Assembly (NCBI RefSeq): GCF_000723885.1
Contig: NZ_CCDG010000039.1
Span: 96,457-160,456 of the forward strand
From: Paenibacillus camerounensis
GTDB taxonomy: Bacteria > Bacillota > Bacilli > Paenibacillales > Paenibacillaceae
DNA length: 64,000 bases
Reading direction: 5' to 3'
Position numbers and translations under genes: made by a program. Below are positions 1 through 7,927 of the stretch, piece after piece (position 1 is the stretch's first letter; the number at the start of each line of letters is the position of its first letter). The notes below the pieces were generated by a model. The model worked only from the letters and a program-made list of their open reading frames with translations, had not been told where the DNA came from and did not search any database.

Positions 1-793
1 GGGCGACGCGAATCTCCCGGATAATCTGCTCACGGTACGGATTATCCTCTTCACGGAAATCACGGATACCCGACTGCAGCATGCCCTGCAGCATCTCTCC
101 GAGCATATCGGCATCCATAAACCCGACAAAAGCCTGGAAAGCCATCCCTTTCAGTCCGCCAAGCTTCACTTCGGCCAGCTTTTCACTGGCCAGCTTGCCC
201 AGCATGGCACGCGTCTCGGGACGTCCGGTCCAGCCGGATACGCCTTCAAGCGCATAGTCCAGAGCAGCGATATCCTTGCCGTCATTCATCAGCCTTGTGG
301 CAATGGTGTCTGCGGCCTCGCCCAGCTCGGCATCACGGATATACCCGGCAGCGGTCTTCTGCAGATAGGGCACCGCCTGCTCTACTGGCAGGCGCAGCAC
401 AAAAGTGCTCACCTGCTCCAGAATTTCCGCCCTTACTTTCTTTCTGGACATAAATTTGGTCAGCAGGCCGCCGGCAAGCCGGATAATGCGGATGCCGCGC
501 AGCTTGTTTTCAATGCTTGCCTTGTTCAGCAGCTCATTCTCCATCGCAGAGATCAGGGACTGGACAATTTTGTCACGGCTTTTGATCAGCAGGGAGGTAT
601 GCGGAATCTTCAGGCCCAGCGGATGACGGAACAGCGCCGTCACGGCGAACCAGTCGGCAATCCCGCCGACAAGACCGGCCTCAAAGCCGCCCCGCAGCAG
701 CTCAAAGGGTATATTATCCGGCAAGAACAGCGTAATCAGAAAGCCGCATGCCATTACAACAAGTGAAATTGTAGCTAAATTTCTGGATTTCAT
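1..793 (-). CDS. DUF445 family membrane protein (3' end outside window)
   Basis: About 264 residues are visible. The C-terminus is cut by the left window edge. The N-terminus (MKSRNLATISLVV) opens with one hydrophobic segment, followed by a Gly-rich stretch reading GGIADWFAVTALFRHPLG and then KIPHT. That combination is the hallmark of DUF445 (YheB/YjiN-like) proteins, whose biochemical role is not established. The rest is predicted to be amphipathic helix with many charged residues, as in the family. The start at 793 is chosen because a GGGGGAG ribosome binding site lies just upstream and the hydrophobic segment follows directly. The gene is divergent from the HAD phosphatase gene, and the 198 bp between them show no clear promoter. 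Confidence 0.85.
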   Translation of the reverse strand, partial: MKSRNLATISLVVMACGFLITLFLPDNIPFELLRGGFEAGLVGGIADWFAVTALFRHPLGLKIPHTSLLIKSRDKIVQSLISAMENELLNKASIENKLRGIRIIRLAGGLLTKFMSRKKVRAEILEQVSTFVLRLPVEQAVPYLQKTAAGYIRDAELGEAADTIATRLMNDGKDIAALDYALEGVSGWTGRPETRAMLGKLASEKLAEVKLGGLKGMAFQAFVGFMDADMLGEMLQGMLQSGIRDFREEDNPYREQIIREIRVA

Positions 794-991
794 TCATACT
801 CCCCCATTTTTCGGCGGTTTCATCAATAGTCTGCCTTATATTGTAGCACGTCCGGGTGGTTTTCCGGAAATTCAGGCAAGCCCATGAAAAGGAATTTTTA
901 ATTTACAGAGAATTAATGATAAAATACAGGAAATGATTTTCACAGTCCCAGAGGTGCGGATTAGAACGTACAGAAAAAGGAGCACAACATT

Positions 992-1855
992 ATGCTGATT
1001 GCACTTGATATGGATGGAACACTGCTGAACGAAAATGGAAATATCAGTCCGGAGAACCGCGAAGCGATTATTCATGCCCAGAGTCTGGGCCATATTGTGG
1101 CGATTGCCACCGGACGTTCTTATATGGATGCTGAGCGTCAGCTGCGGCTGTCCGACCTGAGTTGTCCTGTTGTCGCTATGAACGGGGCTCTGCTGATTCT
1201 GCCGGACGGTACCCAGGCGGTGAGCCGGCCGCTGGACAAAGAGGATATTATCCCGGTGCTGCGCTGGATGAACGAGGTCCCTGAGCTGTATTACGAGGTG
1301 TATACCGGAGACAATGTATATGTCGAGCTGGACAAGCGGGTCCGTCTGGAAAAGCTGGCCGAGCTTAAAGACGAGGAAATCCCTGAAGGCTTCGGCTGGC
1401 TGCTTAAAGCGATGGTTGCCAAGCAGTTCCGCCAGGCTGCCGTAACGTATGTAGAGAGCATGGAGGAGATCTGGGGCAAGGAGGAGCAGCTGCTTTATAA
1501 GGCGCTTGCTTTCTCGCTGAACCGCGAGGTCCTTAAGGAAGCGTCCACACGCTTCGCTGCTGTTCCCGGCCTGATTATTACAGCATCCCACGAGAGCAAT
1601 ATTGAAATCAATCACAAGGATGCCAACAAAGGTGCAGGTGTCATTAAGCTTGCTGCACACTACGGCATTCCTGAAGATCAGGTGGCTGTAATGGGCGACA
1701 GCTATAATGATCTGCCTATGTTTGAGCGGGCCGGCTACAAGATTGCCATGGGCAATGCCGCCAAGCTGCTGAAGGAAACTGCGGATTTCATTACGTTTAG
1801 CAATGCCGAGCATGGCGTCGCTGAGGGAATCCGGCATCTTCTTGACCGGAAATAG
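992..1855 (+). CDS. Cof-type HAD-IIB family phosphatase
   Basis: A 287-residue cytosolic hydrolase, the normal length for the Cof/YwpJ/YkrA group of HAD phosphatases, which act on sugar phosphates and related phosphomonoesters. The catalytic motif DMDGT is at residues 6-10 (nucleophile Asp6, acid/base Asp8). The C-terminal metal-binding motif GDSYNDLPM is near residues 235-243, and the conserved Lys lies in NKGAG near 210. The long segment between them corresponds to the C2B cap that sets substrate choice. AAAAGGAG precedes the ATG. The next gene starts three bases after the stop and is probably co-transcribed. The physiological substrate cannot be read from sequence. Confidence 0.93.
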   Translation: MLIALDMDGTLLNENGNISPENREAIIHAQSLGHIVAIATGRSYMDAERQLRLSDLSCPVVAMNGALLILPDGTQAVSRPLDKEDIIPVLRWMNEVPELYYEVYTGDNVYVELDKRVRLEKLAELKDEEIPEGFGWLLKAMVAKQFRQAAVTYVESMEEIWGKEEQLLYKALAFSLNREVLKEASTRFAAVPGLIITASHESNIEINHKDANKGAGVIKLAAHYGIPEDQVAVMGDSYNDLPMFERAGYKIAMGNAAKLLKETADFITFSNAEHGVAEGIRHLLDRK

Positions 1856-1858
1856 GCG

Positions 1859-2323
1859 GTGCTGCTGATGAACATGTACCCTGGGATAGCCCAGCTCTAT
1901 ACCAACCGGCTGCTGCGGACAGAGCTGGAATGCGAGCTGTTTGACCTGGCGCTGGAGGGACTGGCCGGTGACACGGAGGATGCCGTAATCCAGCAGATTT
2001 TTAAAGTGTTTGACGATGAGACCGGGCATGAGGAAGTGATGTTCGGGCTTGTTCATTTTGTGGAGAGCTGCCACATGGAGATGTACCTGACCCAGCTGCT
2101 GGAGTCGCTGCCGGACATGCTTGAGCCTGCCCGGGGCTGGGCCATCGTGCTCAACGAGCGGATACTGGATGACAGCCGGTTCAGGAAGGAATACGCCGCT
2201 ATTGCCAGAGGTATGTCTCCCCGGGTGAAGCAGTCGCTTGTGTTTCTGCTTGAGGAAATCCGCGAGAACAAGCCCCGCCAATATGAACGGAAAGTGAATA
2301 CCCTGCTTGGCAAAATAAAGTAA
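1859..2323 (+). CDS. Imm30-like small acidic protein
   Basis: A 154-residue acidic, helical-looking protein without signal peptide or membrane segment. The central stretch FDDETGHEEVMFGLVHFVE followed by EMYLTQLLESLP, WAIVLNERIL and a charged C-terminus resembles, from memory, the Imm30 family, predicted immunity proteins of polymorphic toxin systems. I give that family call about 0.55. No toxin gene, secretion signal or second immunity gene lies nearby, so a toxin-immunity role here is unproven. The start is uncertain: GTG at 1859 opens the frame, and ATG codons at 1868 and 1874 are also possible. Gene order implies co-transcription with the HAD phosphatase gene. Confidence 0.75.
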   Translation: MLLMNMYPGIAQLYTNRLLRTELECELFDLALEGLAGDTEDAVIQQIFKVFDDETGHEEVMFGLVHFVESCHMEMYLTQLLESLPDMLEPARGWAIVLNERILDDSRFRKEYAAIARGMSPRVKQSLVFLLEEIRENKPRQYERKVNTLLGKIK

Positions 2324-2404
2324 ACAGGGGAACCGCTTTTCTATACAGGCAGTGCAGTGTTATATTGTAGATTGGCTAATGGACTTATATTGAAGGTGAA
2401 TCTG

Positions 2405-4744
2405 ATGAACAAGCTTTTATTCCATAATATACCGCTCGGTGCAAGCGGTGAACGTATTCCCCAGGCGGCAATTGCCTCAGCCCGGACCAGCCGTGAGACG
2501 GTGAAGCCGGGGGAAGGCGATGCCGCTTATTTCCGCCGGCTTGAGGAGGGCGGAATCCTGCTTAACCCGCCGCAGATTGCAGCGGTGCGGCATCACGAAG
2601 GACCGCTGCTGACGCTGGCCGGTGCAGGCTCGGGCAAAACCTCGGTGCTGATCTGCAGAACAGGCTATCTGCTGTCCGTGCGGGGGGTCTCCCCCGCACG
2701 GATGCTGCTGCTTACCTTCTCCAGCAAGGCGGCGGCGGAGATGCGCGAGCGCATCGCCGTGCTGCCGGGCGTTGCCGAAGGCGATGCCGCGCGCCTGCAG
2801 GCGCGTACCTTCCACTCTTTCTTTCTGTATTTTCTGAGGCGCCAGGGGCTGCGGCAGGATATCTTTCATGAGACACGCCGCCAGCACATCCTGCTGAAGC
2901 AGATTATGCGGGAACTGGGGCTGCCGAAGGATGCTTATCCGCCGGAAACCCTGCTGGCCCTGCTGTCTTCCTGCAAGATGAATATGAGGGATGCAGATAC
3001 ACTCCCTGAGACGAATACCGCAGAGCAGGAAATGAAGGCGATTCTGACCCTCTATGAGCAGTGGAAGCAGGATCATAACAAAATGGACTTCGATGATGTG
3101 CTGCTGATTGCCTATAAAATGCTGCTGGAGCAGCCCCATCTCCTGCAGGAGCTGCAGCAGAAGTTCCAGTATGTCATGGTGGATGAGTTCCAGGATACAA
3201 ATGAGCTGCAATATGAGCTGGTCAAAATGATCGCTTATCCGCACAACAACCTGATGGTCGTCGGCGATGATGACCAGACGATCTATTCCTTTAACGGGGC
3301 GCGCAGCGAGTTTATTTTGGAATTTGAAAAGCTCTATCCGGGTGCAAGGGTTATCACCCTTGATATTAACTACCGTTCGGGCCCGGCCATTATCGGCCTC
3401 GGCAACGGGATCATCCGCCATAACCTGCGCCGCCGTTCCAAAACGCTGCAGGCGGCCAGAAGCGGCGGCGCCCAGCCCCGATATCTGCGCCCGCAGACGG
3501 CAGATGAGGAAGCCGAACAGATTGTCGACCATATCGTAAATGAGGTAAGCAGCAGCAACAGGGAATACCGTGATTTCACCCTGCTGTACCGGGCCTCCAG
3601 CAGCAACCGCGCTGTGCTGGAGCTGCTGCTGCTGCGGGATATCCCCTACATCGACTACGGTGAAGGTCAGCTGCTCTACGAGCACTGGCTGATCCTGCCG
3701 GTGCTGGACCATCTGCGGCTGTCACTGAACCGGCGCAACTTTGCCGCGATGGAGAGCATTATGCCGACCCTGTATATGAACCGGGAAACCGGCATGGAGC
3801 ATATCCGCCGGATGGAGGCTGTCCAGCCCAAGCAGGGCCCCCTGATTCATCTGCTCTCCCTGCCGGGAATGGAGGATTTCAAGGGCACCAAGCTGCGGGA
3901 GCGGCTGGAGCTGATCCGCGGCCTGGCTGCATTGACGCCGCTGCAGGCGATCCGCCGCATCCGGACAAGCTTCTATGACTACTTCATAGAAGCTAATGAG
4001 CGGCATCAGGCTACCCTGCACCGCGAGACGCTGAAGGAAATGCTGGATGAGCTGGAAACCTCGGCTGAGCGGTTCGACAGCCTCCCTGTATTCCTCGACT
4101 TTATTGCCGGCATCACCGAGCGCAATGAGCTGAGCCGCCAGAGCGGACTCAAGGAGCAGGGCAACCGCGTTGCACTGATGACTATCCATAAGTCCAAAGG
4201 GCTGGAATTCCCTGTTGTCTTCCTGCTCGGAGCCTCGGAGGGCATTCTGCCCCACAGCTCGGCGCTTGAAGGCGACCGGCTGAAGGACCGCAAGGCCGGC
4301 CAGCTTCCGGCAGCCGGCAGCTTCAAGGCAGGCAGCGATGCCGGTATCTCCGCACTGGAGGAAGAGCGGCGGCTCGCCTACGTCGCTGTCACCAGAGCCA
4401 AGGAGGAGCTGTTCATCAGCTCCCCGGCCAGACACCGGGGCAAGAAGGCGGAGGTCTCCCGCTTCATGCTGTCCGCCTTCCGCTCCGCTGCCGCCCCTTC
4501 CAGACCTGCCGCCTCCACTGCTTCTGCTGTGTCCGTGAGCAGAACCGGATTGTCCAGGGGGTATACCTCCGGCACAGCCGGACATGCCAAGACCCATACG
4601 GTTCCTGTGTGGAACTGTACCGGCGCCCGCTGCCCGGGCTGGACCCGGATGAAGGCCGGCGGGGCGGAGGATCATCTGGCCTCCAAGCCCTGCCCGCTGT
4701 GCAGCTCCCCCATGGAGAAAAGCACCCGCGAGGTGCCTGTATAG
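2405..4744 (+). CDS. UvrD/Rep-type ATP-dependent DNA helicase with C-terminal Cys cluster
   Basis: A 779-residue superfamily 1A helicase, 3'-5' by family precedent. Motifs in order: Walker A GAGSGKT, Ia LTFSSKAA, II VDEFQDTNELQ, III GDDDQTIYSFNGA, IV LDINYRSG, V MTIHKSKGLEFPVVFL and VI RLAYVAVTRAKEEL. The last 45 residues hold four cysteines (about 738, 743, 763 and 766, spaced CX4C and CX2C), which look like a small zinc-binding knuckle not found in PcrA itself. The start at ATG 2405 is preferred because AAGGTGA lies eight bases upstream; the frame is open back to GTG 2357. A repair or replication-restart role is inferred from family only. It is distinct from a pcrA-ligA operon because no ligase gene follows. 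Confidence 0.9.
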   Translation: MNKLLFHNIPLGASGERIPQAAIASARTSRETVKPGEGDAAYFRRLEEGGILLNPPQIAAVRHHEGPLLTLAGAGSGKTSVLICRTGYLLSVRGVSPARMLLLTFSSKAAAEMRERIAVLPGVAEGDAARLQARTFHSFFLYFLRRQGLRQDIFHETRRQHILLKQIMRELGLPKDAYPPETLLALLSSCKMNMRDADTLPETNTAEQEMKAILTLYEQWKQDHNKMDFDDVLLIAYKMLLEQPHLLQELQQKFQYVMVDEFQDTNELQYELVKMIAYPHNNLMVVGDDDQTIYSFNGARSEFILEFEKLYPGARVITLDINYRSGPAIIGLGNGIIRHNLRRRSKTLQAARSGGAQPRYLRPQTADEEAEQIVDHIVNEVSSSNREYRDFTLLYRASSSNRAVLELLLLRDIPYIDYGEGQLLYEHWLILPVLDHLRLSLNRRNFAAMESIMPTLYMNRETGMEHIRRMEAVQPKQGPLIHLLSLPGMEDFKGTKLRERLELIRGLAALTPLQAIRRIRTSFYDYFIEANERHQATLHRETLKEMLDELETSAERFDSLPVFLDFIAGITERNELSRQSGLKEQGNRVALMTIHKSKGLEFPVVFLLGASEGILPHSSALEGDRLKDRKAGQLPAAGSFKAGSDAGISALEEERRLAYVAVTRAKEELFISSPARHRGKKAEVSRFMLSAFRSAAAPSRPAASTASAVSVSRTGLSRGYTSGTAGHAKTHTVPVWNCTGARCPGWTRMKAGGAEDHLASKPCPLCSSPMEKSTREVPV

Positions 4745-4865
4745 CCGGCGGCTGCCTGTAGCCTATGTCTTGCCGGGCTGCTGATGCCGGCGCACAACCT
4801 AGCCGGTTATCGCAGCTCACAGGCTGCGGCCGCTCTGCCGCCAGCGGCAGGATTCGTGTGCAGCA

Positions 4866-4902
4866 AAAAGGACCATTTCCCGCACCGGGCAATGGTCCTT
4901 TT
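4866..4902. terminator. Bidirectional intrinsic terminator between convergent genes
   Basis: AAAAGGACCATT and AATGGTCCTTTT form a perfect 12-bp stem around a short GC-rich loop. A-rich and T-rich flanks allow termination from both sides, for the helicase gene on the left and the small minus-strand gene on the right. Confidence 0.85.
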
Positions 4903-4909
4903 CACTATG

Positions 4910-5146
4910 CTACGTCCAGGCCCACAGAAAAGCATCGCGGTCCCAGGCAATCCGTCCGCCGTGCAGCTTACGGAATGCTTTTTTGACATCCTTAGCCAGT
5001 GAGGCGTTCCCGTTCTCATTCACAAATACAAACTGCTCGCCGAAGTTGGCCTTAACATATTCAATCGCGGCGGTCTGGTGCAGGGTCCCGGTGAACCGGA
5101 TCTCCTTGACCATCCACTCTGCTACTTCCTGTGCGGTAACTTCCAT
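4910..5146 (-). CDS. DUF6953-like small protein
   Basis: A 78-residue soluble protein beginning MEVTAQEVAEWMVKEI, with a central FGEQFVFVNENGNASL and a C-terminal FRKL...WDRDAFLWAW. This pattern matches small conserved Bacillales proteins that I recall as DUF6953; no function is known. It stands alone between the helicase terminator and the end of the sulfonate-type transport operon. Its coding quality is good (normal codon usage, plausible start) and nothing suggests a truncated larger gene. Confidence 0.75.
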   Translation of the reverse strand: MEVTAQEVAEWMVKEIRFTGTLHQTAAIEYVKANFGEQFVFVNENGNASLAKDVKKAFRKLHGGRIAWDRDAFLWAWT

Positions 5147-5234
5147 CAGGCTGCTGCCCCTTTCAAATCCTGTATGCTTTAGCCCTTATATTATAGCATG
5201 GAGGAATGAACGCCGCTCAGGGACAGCCTGCCGG

Positions 5235-6014
5235 TCAGCGCCTGCGTGCCGCGACGTTGACCACACCATAACGGTACAGCACCTTGCGGCCGAACCAGTT
5301 GAACAGCCTGTCAGTGAAGAAGCCCATGAAGCCGAGGCAGAACAGCCCGACAAAAATCCAGTCCGTCCGGAAAAACAGCCGCGAGTTCCAGATCAGATAG
5401 CCTACCCCTTCATTCGAAGCAATCATCTCCGCCCCGATAATCGCCATATACGAGGTGCCCATCGCCAGACGGATACCCGTAAAAATATACGGCGTGGTCG
5501 CCGGAACGATGACATGCAGCAGGATCTGCCATTCACTTGCCCCCATGCTGCGGGCAGAGCGGATTTTGTCCTCCTCCACCGCCATAACGCCGGTCAGCGT
5601 ATTCAGCACAACAATGAAGAAGGTGGCGTACATGATCAGTGCAATTTTGGACTGCTCCCCGATTCCGAACCACACCAGGAACAGCGTGATGAAGGCAATC
5701 GGCGGTATAAAGCGGATAAAATTCAGGAACGGCTCCGCAAAAATCCGGATGATATTCACTTTACCGATAATGAGCCCGACCGGAACGGCCAGCAGGCTGC
5801 CGAGCACCCAGCCCACCAGCACCCGGTAAAAGCTGATTCCGATGTACTGCACCAGCGTACCGTCACTGATCAGCTCCCGGCCGCCCTGTAGCGTGGCCCA
5901 CGGCCCCGGAATGACATCAGGACCGTATATCAGCGCACCCAGCTGCCAGATGCACAAGGCGGCCAGCCACAGCAGGGTGACGGAGACCCATTTTTTCTCC
6001 ACCCATTTCATCAC
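5235..6014 (-). CDS. ABC transporter permease, SsuC/TauC type
   Basis: A 259-residue inner-membrane permease of the nitrate/sulfonate/taurine family (BPD_transp_1). About six hydrophobic segments are visible, starting with VTLLWLAALCIWQLGALIY. The cytoplasmic coupling loop has the EAA-type signature SARSMGASEWQILLHVIVPATTPYIFTG (shown here in parts: MGASEWQ, VIVPA, PYIFTG). Length fits SsuC. The frame opens at GTG 6014 with ATG at 6011 directly behind it, and GGGGGTGA lies upstream of both. It is the last gene of a four-gene leftward operon, 15 bp after the ATPase gene. Confidence 0.9.
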   Translation of the reverse strand: MMKWVEKKWVSVTLLWLAALCIWQLGALIYGPDVIPGPWATLQGGRELISDGTLVQYIGISFYRVLVGWVLGSLLAVPVGLIIGKVNIIRIFAEPFLNFIRFIPPIAFITLFLVWFGIGEQSKIALIMYATFFIVVLNTLTGVMAVEEDKIRSARSMGASEWQILLHVIVPATTPYIFTGIRLAMGTSYMAIIGAEMIASNEGVGYLIWNSRLFFRTDWIFVGLFCLGFMGFFTDRLFNWFGRKVLYRYGVVNVAARRR

Positions 6015-6029
6015 CTGTCACCCCCTTAT

Positions 6030-6806
6030 CTATTCTTCAAAATGACCCTGAATCTTGTTGTACAGCGAGTAGAACTCAGGGGAAGCCACGTCCCGCGGAA
6101 AAGGCAGCGGATTGTCATAAACATCCGTGATGTTGGAGGAGGGGCCGACCGACATAATGCCGATCCGCTCCCCGAGCAGCAGTGCTTCCTGAATATCATG
6201 AGTGACAAATATAACCGTCTTATGCGTCTCTCTCCAGATATTGACCAGCTCCTTCTGCATCGTCCGCCGGGTCATCGCATCCAGGGCGCCGAACGGTTCA
6301 TCCATCAGCAGAATGGCCGGATCATTCGCCAGTACCCGGGCCAGCTGCACACGCTGCTTCATGCCGCCCGACAGCTCCTTCGGGAACTTCTTCTCATGTC
6401 CGGACAAGCCGACAAGCTGGATGAAACGGTCTGAAATCTGCTTGCGCTCGGCCTTCGGTGTCTTCTTCATCCGCAGCCCGAACTCGACATTCTCCCGCAC
6501 CGTCAGCCAGGGGAACAGGGAGGAGTCCGCCTGCTGAAAGACTACCGCACGGTCTCTGCCCGGCCGGTCAATCTCTACATTATCCACCTTCAGATTGCCT
6601 CCCGATTTCGAGACGAACCCGGCGATCATATTAAGCAGCGTCGATTTGCCGCAGCCGCTCGGTCCGAGCAGCACGAAGAATTCCCCGCCTTTGATCACCA
6701 GATTGACGTCTTTAATGATGTAATGAACGTCTCCTGTTGTCTGGGCGCTGTAGCTTTTACGGAGCTGCTCGATCTGAATGGCGTGTGAGCCTGCAAGTGA
6801 AGACAT
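6030..6806 (-). CDS. ABC transporter ATP-binding protein, SsuB/TauB type
   Basis: A 258-residue ABC ATPase. Walker A is GPSGCGKST, the Q-loop lies in VVFQQADSSLFPWLTV, the ABC signature is LSGGMKQRVQLARVL, Walker B is ILLMDEPFGALD, and the switch His is in VIFVTHDIQEAL. The FPWLTVRENVEFGL segment is typical of nitrate/sulfonate/taurine importers. AGGAGG precedes ATG 6806. It lies between the binding-protein gene (57 bp gap) and the permease gene (15 bp gap). Energises uptake at the inner face of the membrane. Confidence 0.92.
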   Translation of the reverse strand: MSSLAGSHAIQIEQLRKSYSAQTTGDVHYIIKDVNLVIKGGEFFVLLGPSGCGKSTLLNMIAGFVSKSGGNLKVDNVEIDRPGRDRAVVFQQADSSLFPWLTVRENVEFGLRMKKTPKAERKQISDRFIQLVGLSGHEKKFPKELSGGMKQRVQLARVLANDPAILLMDEPFGALDAMTRRTMQKELVNIWRETHKTVIFVTHDIQEALLLGERIGIMSVGPSSNITDVYDNPLPFPRDVASPEFYSLYNKIQGHFEE

Positions 6807-6863
6807 CTAAGGCACCTCCTGAACATTTTGAGTTAAAATAGTAAATCCCCGTTGACCTGCCAG

Positions 6864-7898
6864 CTATTCCCCGTAAGTCACGGTATCCGGCAGCACTTTT
6901 TTGAGCGGGTCCAGATTGATTGCCGCCTTCAGGTCAAAATCCTTCTCGATAATCCCCGCACCGAGCATATAGGCCTTCTGGCCGGCCAGGCTGTCATAAG
7001 CAGCCGGTGTAAAGCCAATAATCCACGGATTGAGCGGCAGATCCTTCAGCGTATTCTCCTTAGGCTGCTTCACCTCGTCGTACATAAGGTCCGCAACCTC
7101 TTCAGGATGCTCCTGGGCATACGCCGAGGCTTCATCGACCGCTGCCAGGAAATTGCCGATTCCGTCCGGATTGGCTGCAATAAAAGTATCACTGCTTACA
7201 ATGCCCATGCCGAGCCGCACCGGCGTTTCAGACATATCGCTCAGCTCATGCACATTCTCAAGGGCTGCGAGCTTGTCAACGAGTGCCGAGCCGATGACCC
7301 AGGCCGCATCAATATCCCCCTGCTTCAGGGCTATAAAAGCTTCGTCAAACCCGCCCTGTCCGGTCAACGTCACATCGCCGAGCGCAATGCCCTGCTCCTT
7401 CAGGTACTCATCCCACAGATACGGGATAAAGGTGCCGCGGATGAAGCTCAGGTTCTTGCCCTTCAGATCAGCCGCCGACTGAATATCATCCCTAACATAC
7501 AGCTTCCAGGCTGCAGCCGCCTGATCTGTAGCCTGCCCGGCTGAAGCAATAATGGAATACCCTCCCTTGGATACGGCATTCAGCACCGGAAAGTCCGCGC
7601 CGTAAGCGATATCCACCTGCTTAATGAACAGGGCGTTTACCCCCTCGGCCGGGGAAGCAAAGGTGATGATTTCTGCGTCAATGTTATGCTTTTTGAAAAA
7701 ACCCTTGTCCGCTGCCACCCGGAACACCGGGTTGGTGTTGGTGTCGGCAATTTTAATGTTCAAGACTGCGGGCTTGCCGTTTCCGGCTTCCCCCGACGCT
7801 GCCGCATCACCCTTGGAGCTGCAGCCGGAAAGTATAGTAACCAGGGAAAGGGATAAGAGCAGAATAACGGTTCCGTACCAGGTTCCTGTTTTTTTCAA
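6864..7898 (-). CDS. ABC transporter substrate-binding lipoprotein, SsuA-like
   Basis: A 344-residue extracellular lipoprotein. The signal peptide MKKTGTWYGTVILLL runs into the lipobox LSGC, followed by a Ser/Gly-rich linker. The mature part has NMT1/SsuA-type features: ADKGFFKKHNIDAEI near the start, GVNALFIKQVDIAYG, and LKGKNLSFIRGTFI. This family binds sulfonates, nitrate, taurine or pyrimidine precursors. The exact ligand cannot be read here, but the arylsulfotransferase-like gene immediately upstream points to an aromatic sulfonate or sulfate ester. Gaps of 29 bp upstream and 57 bp downstream support one transcript. Confidence 0.88.
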   Translation of the reverse strand: MKKTGTWYGTVILLLSLSLVTILSGCSSKGDAAASGEAGNGKPAVLNIKIADTNTNPVFRVAADKGFFKKHNIDAEIITFASPAEGVNALFIKQVDIAYGADFPVLNAVSKGGYSIIASAGQATDQAAAAWKLYVRDDIQSAADLKGKNLSFIRGTFIPYLWDEYLKEQGIALGDVTLTGQGGFDEAFIALKQGDIDAAWVIGSALVDKLAALENVHELSDMSETPVRLGMGIVSSDTFIAANPDGIGNFLAAVDEASAYAQEHPEEVADLMYDEVKQPKENTLKDLPLNPWIIGFTPAAYDSLAGQKAYMLGAGIIEKDFDLKAAINLDPLKKVLPDTVTYGE

Positions 7899-7927
7899 GA
7901 CGATCCACCTCTTCGTTATATAATGGG

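Noticed and set aside
872..2281. 469-codon minus-strand ORF opposite the HAD and Imm30-like genes
   Set aside because: It is antisense to two genes with clear starts and motifs, and its translation has no recognisable domain.
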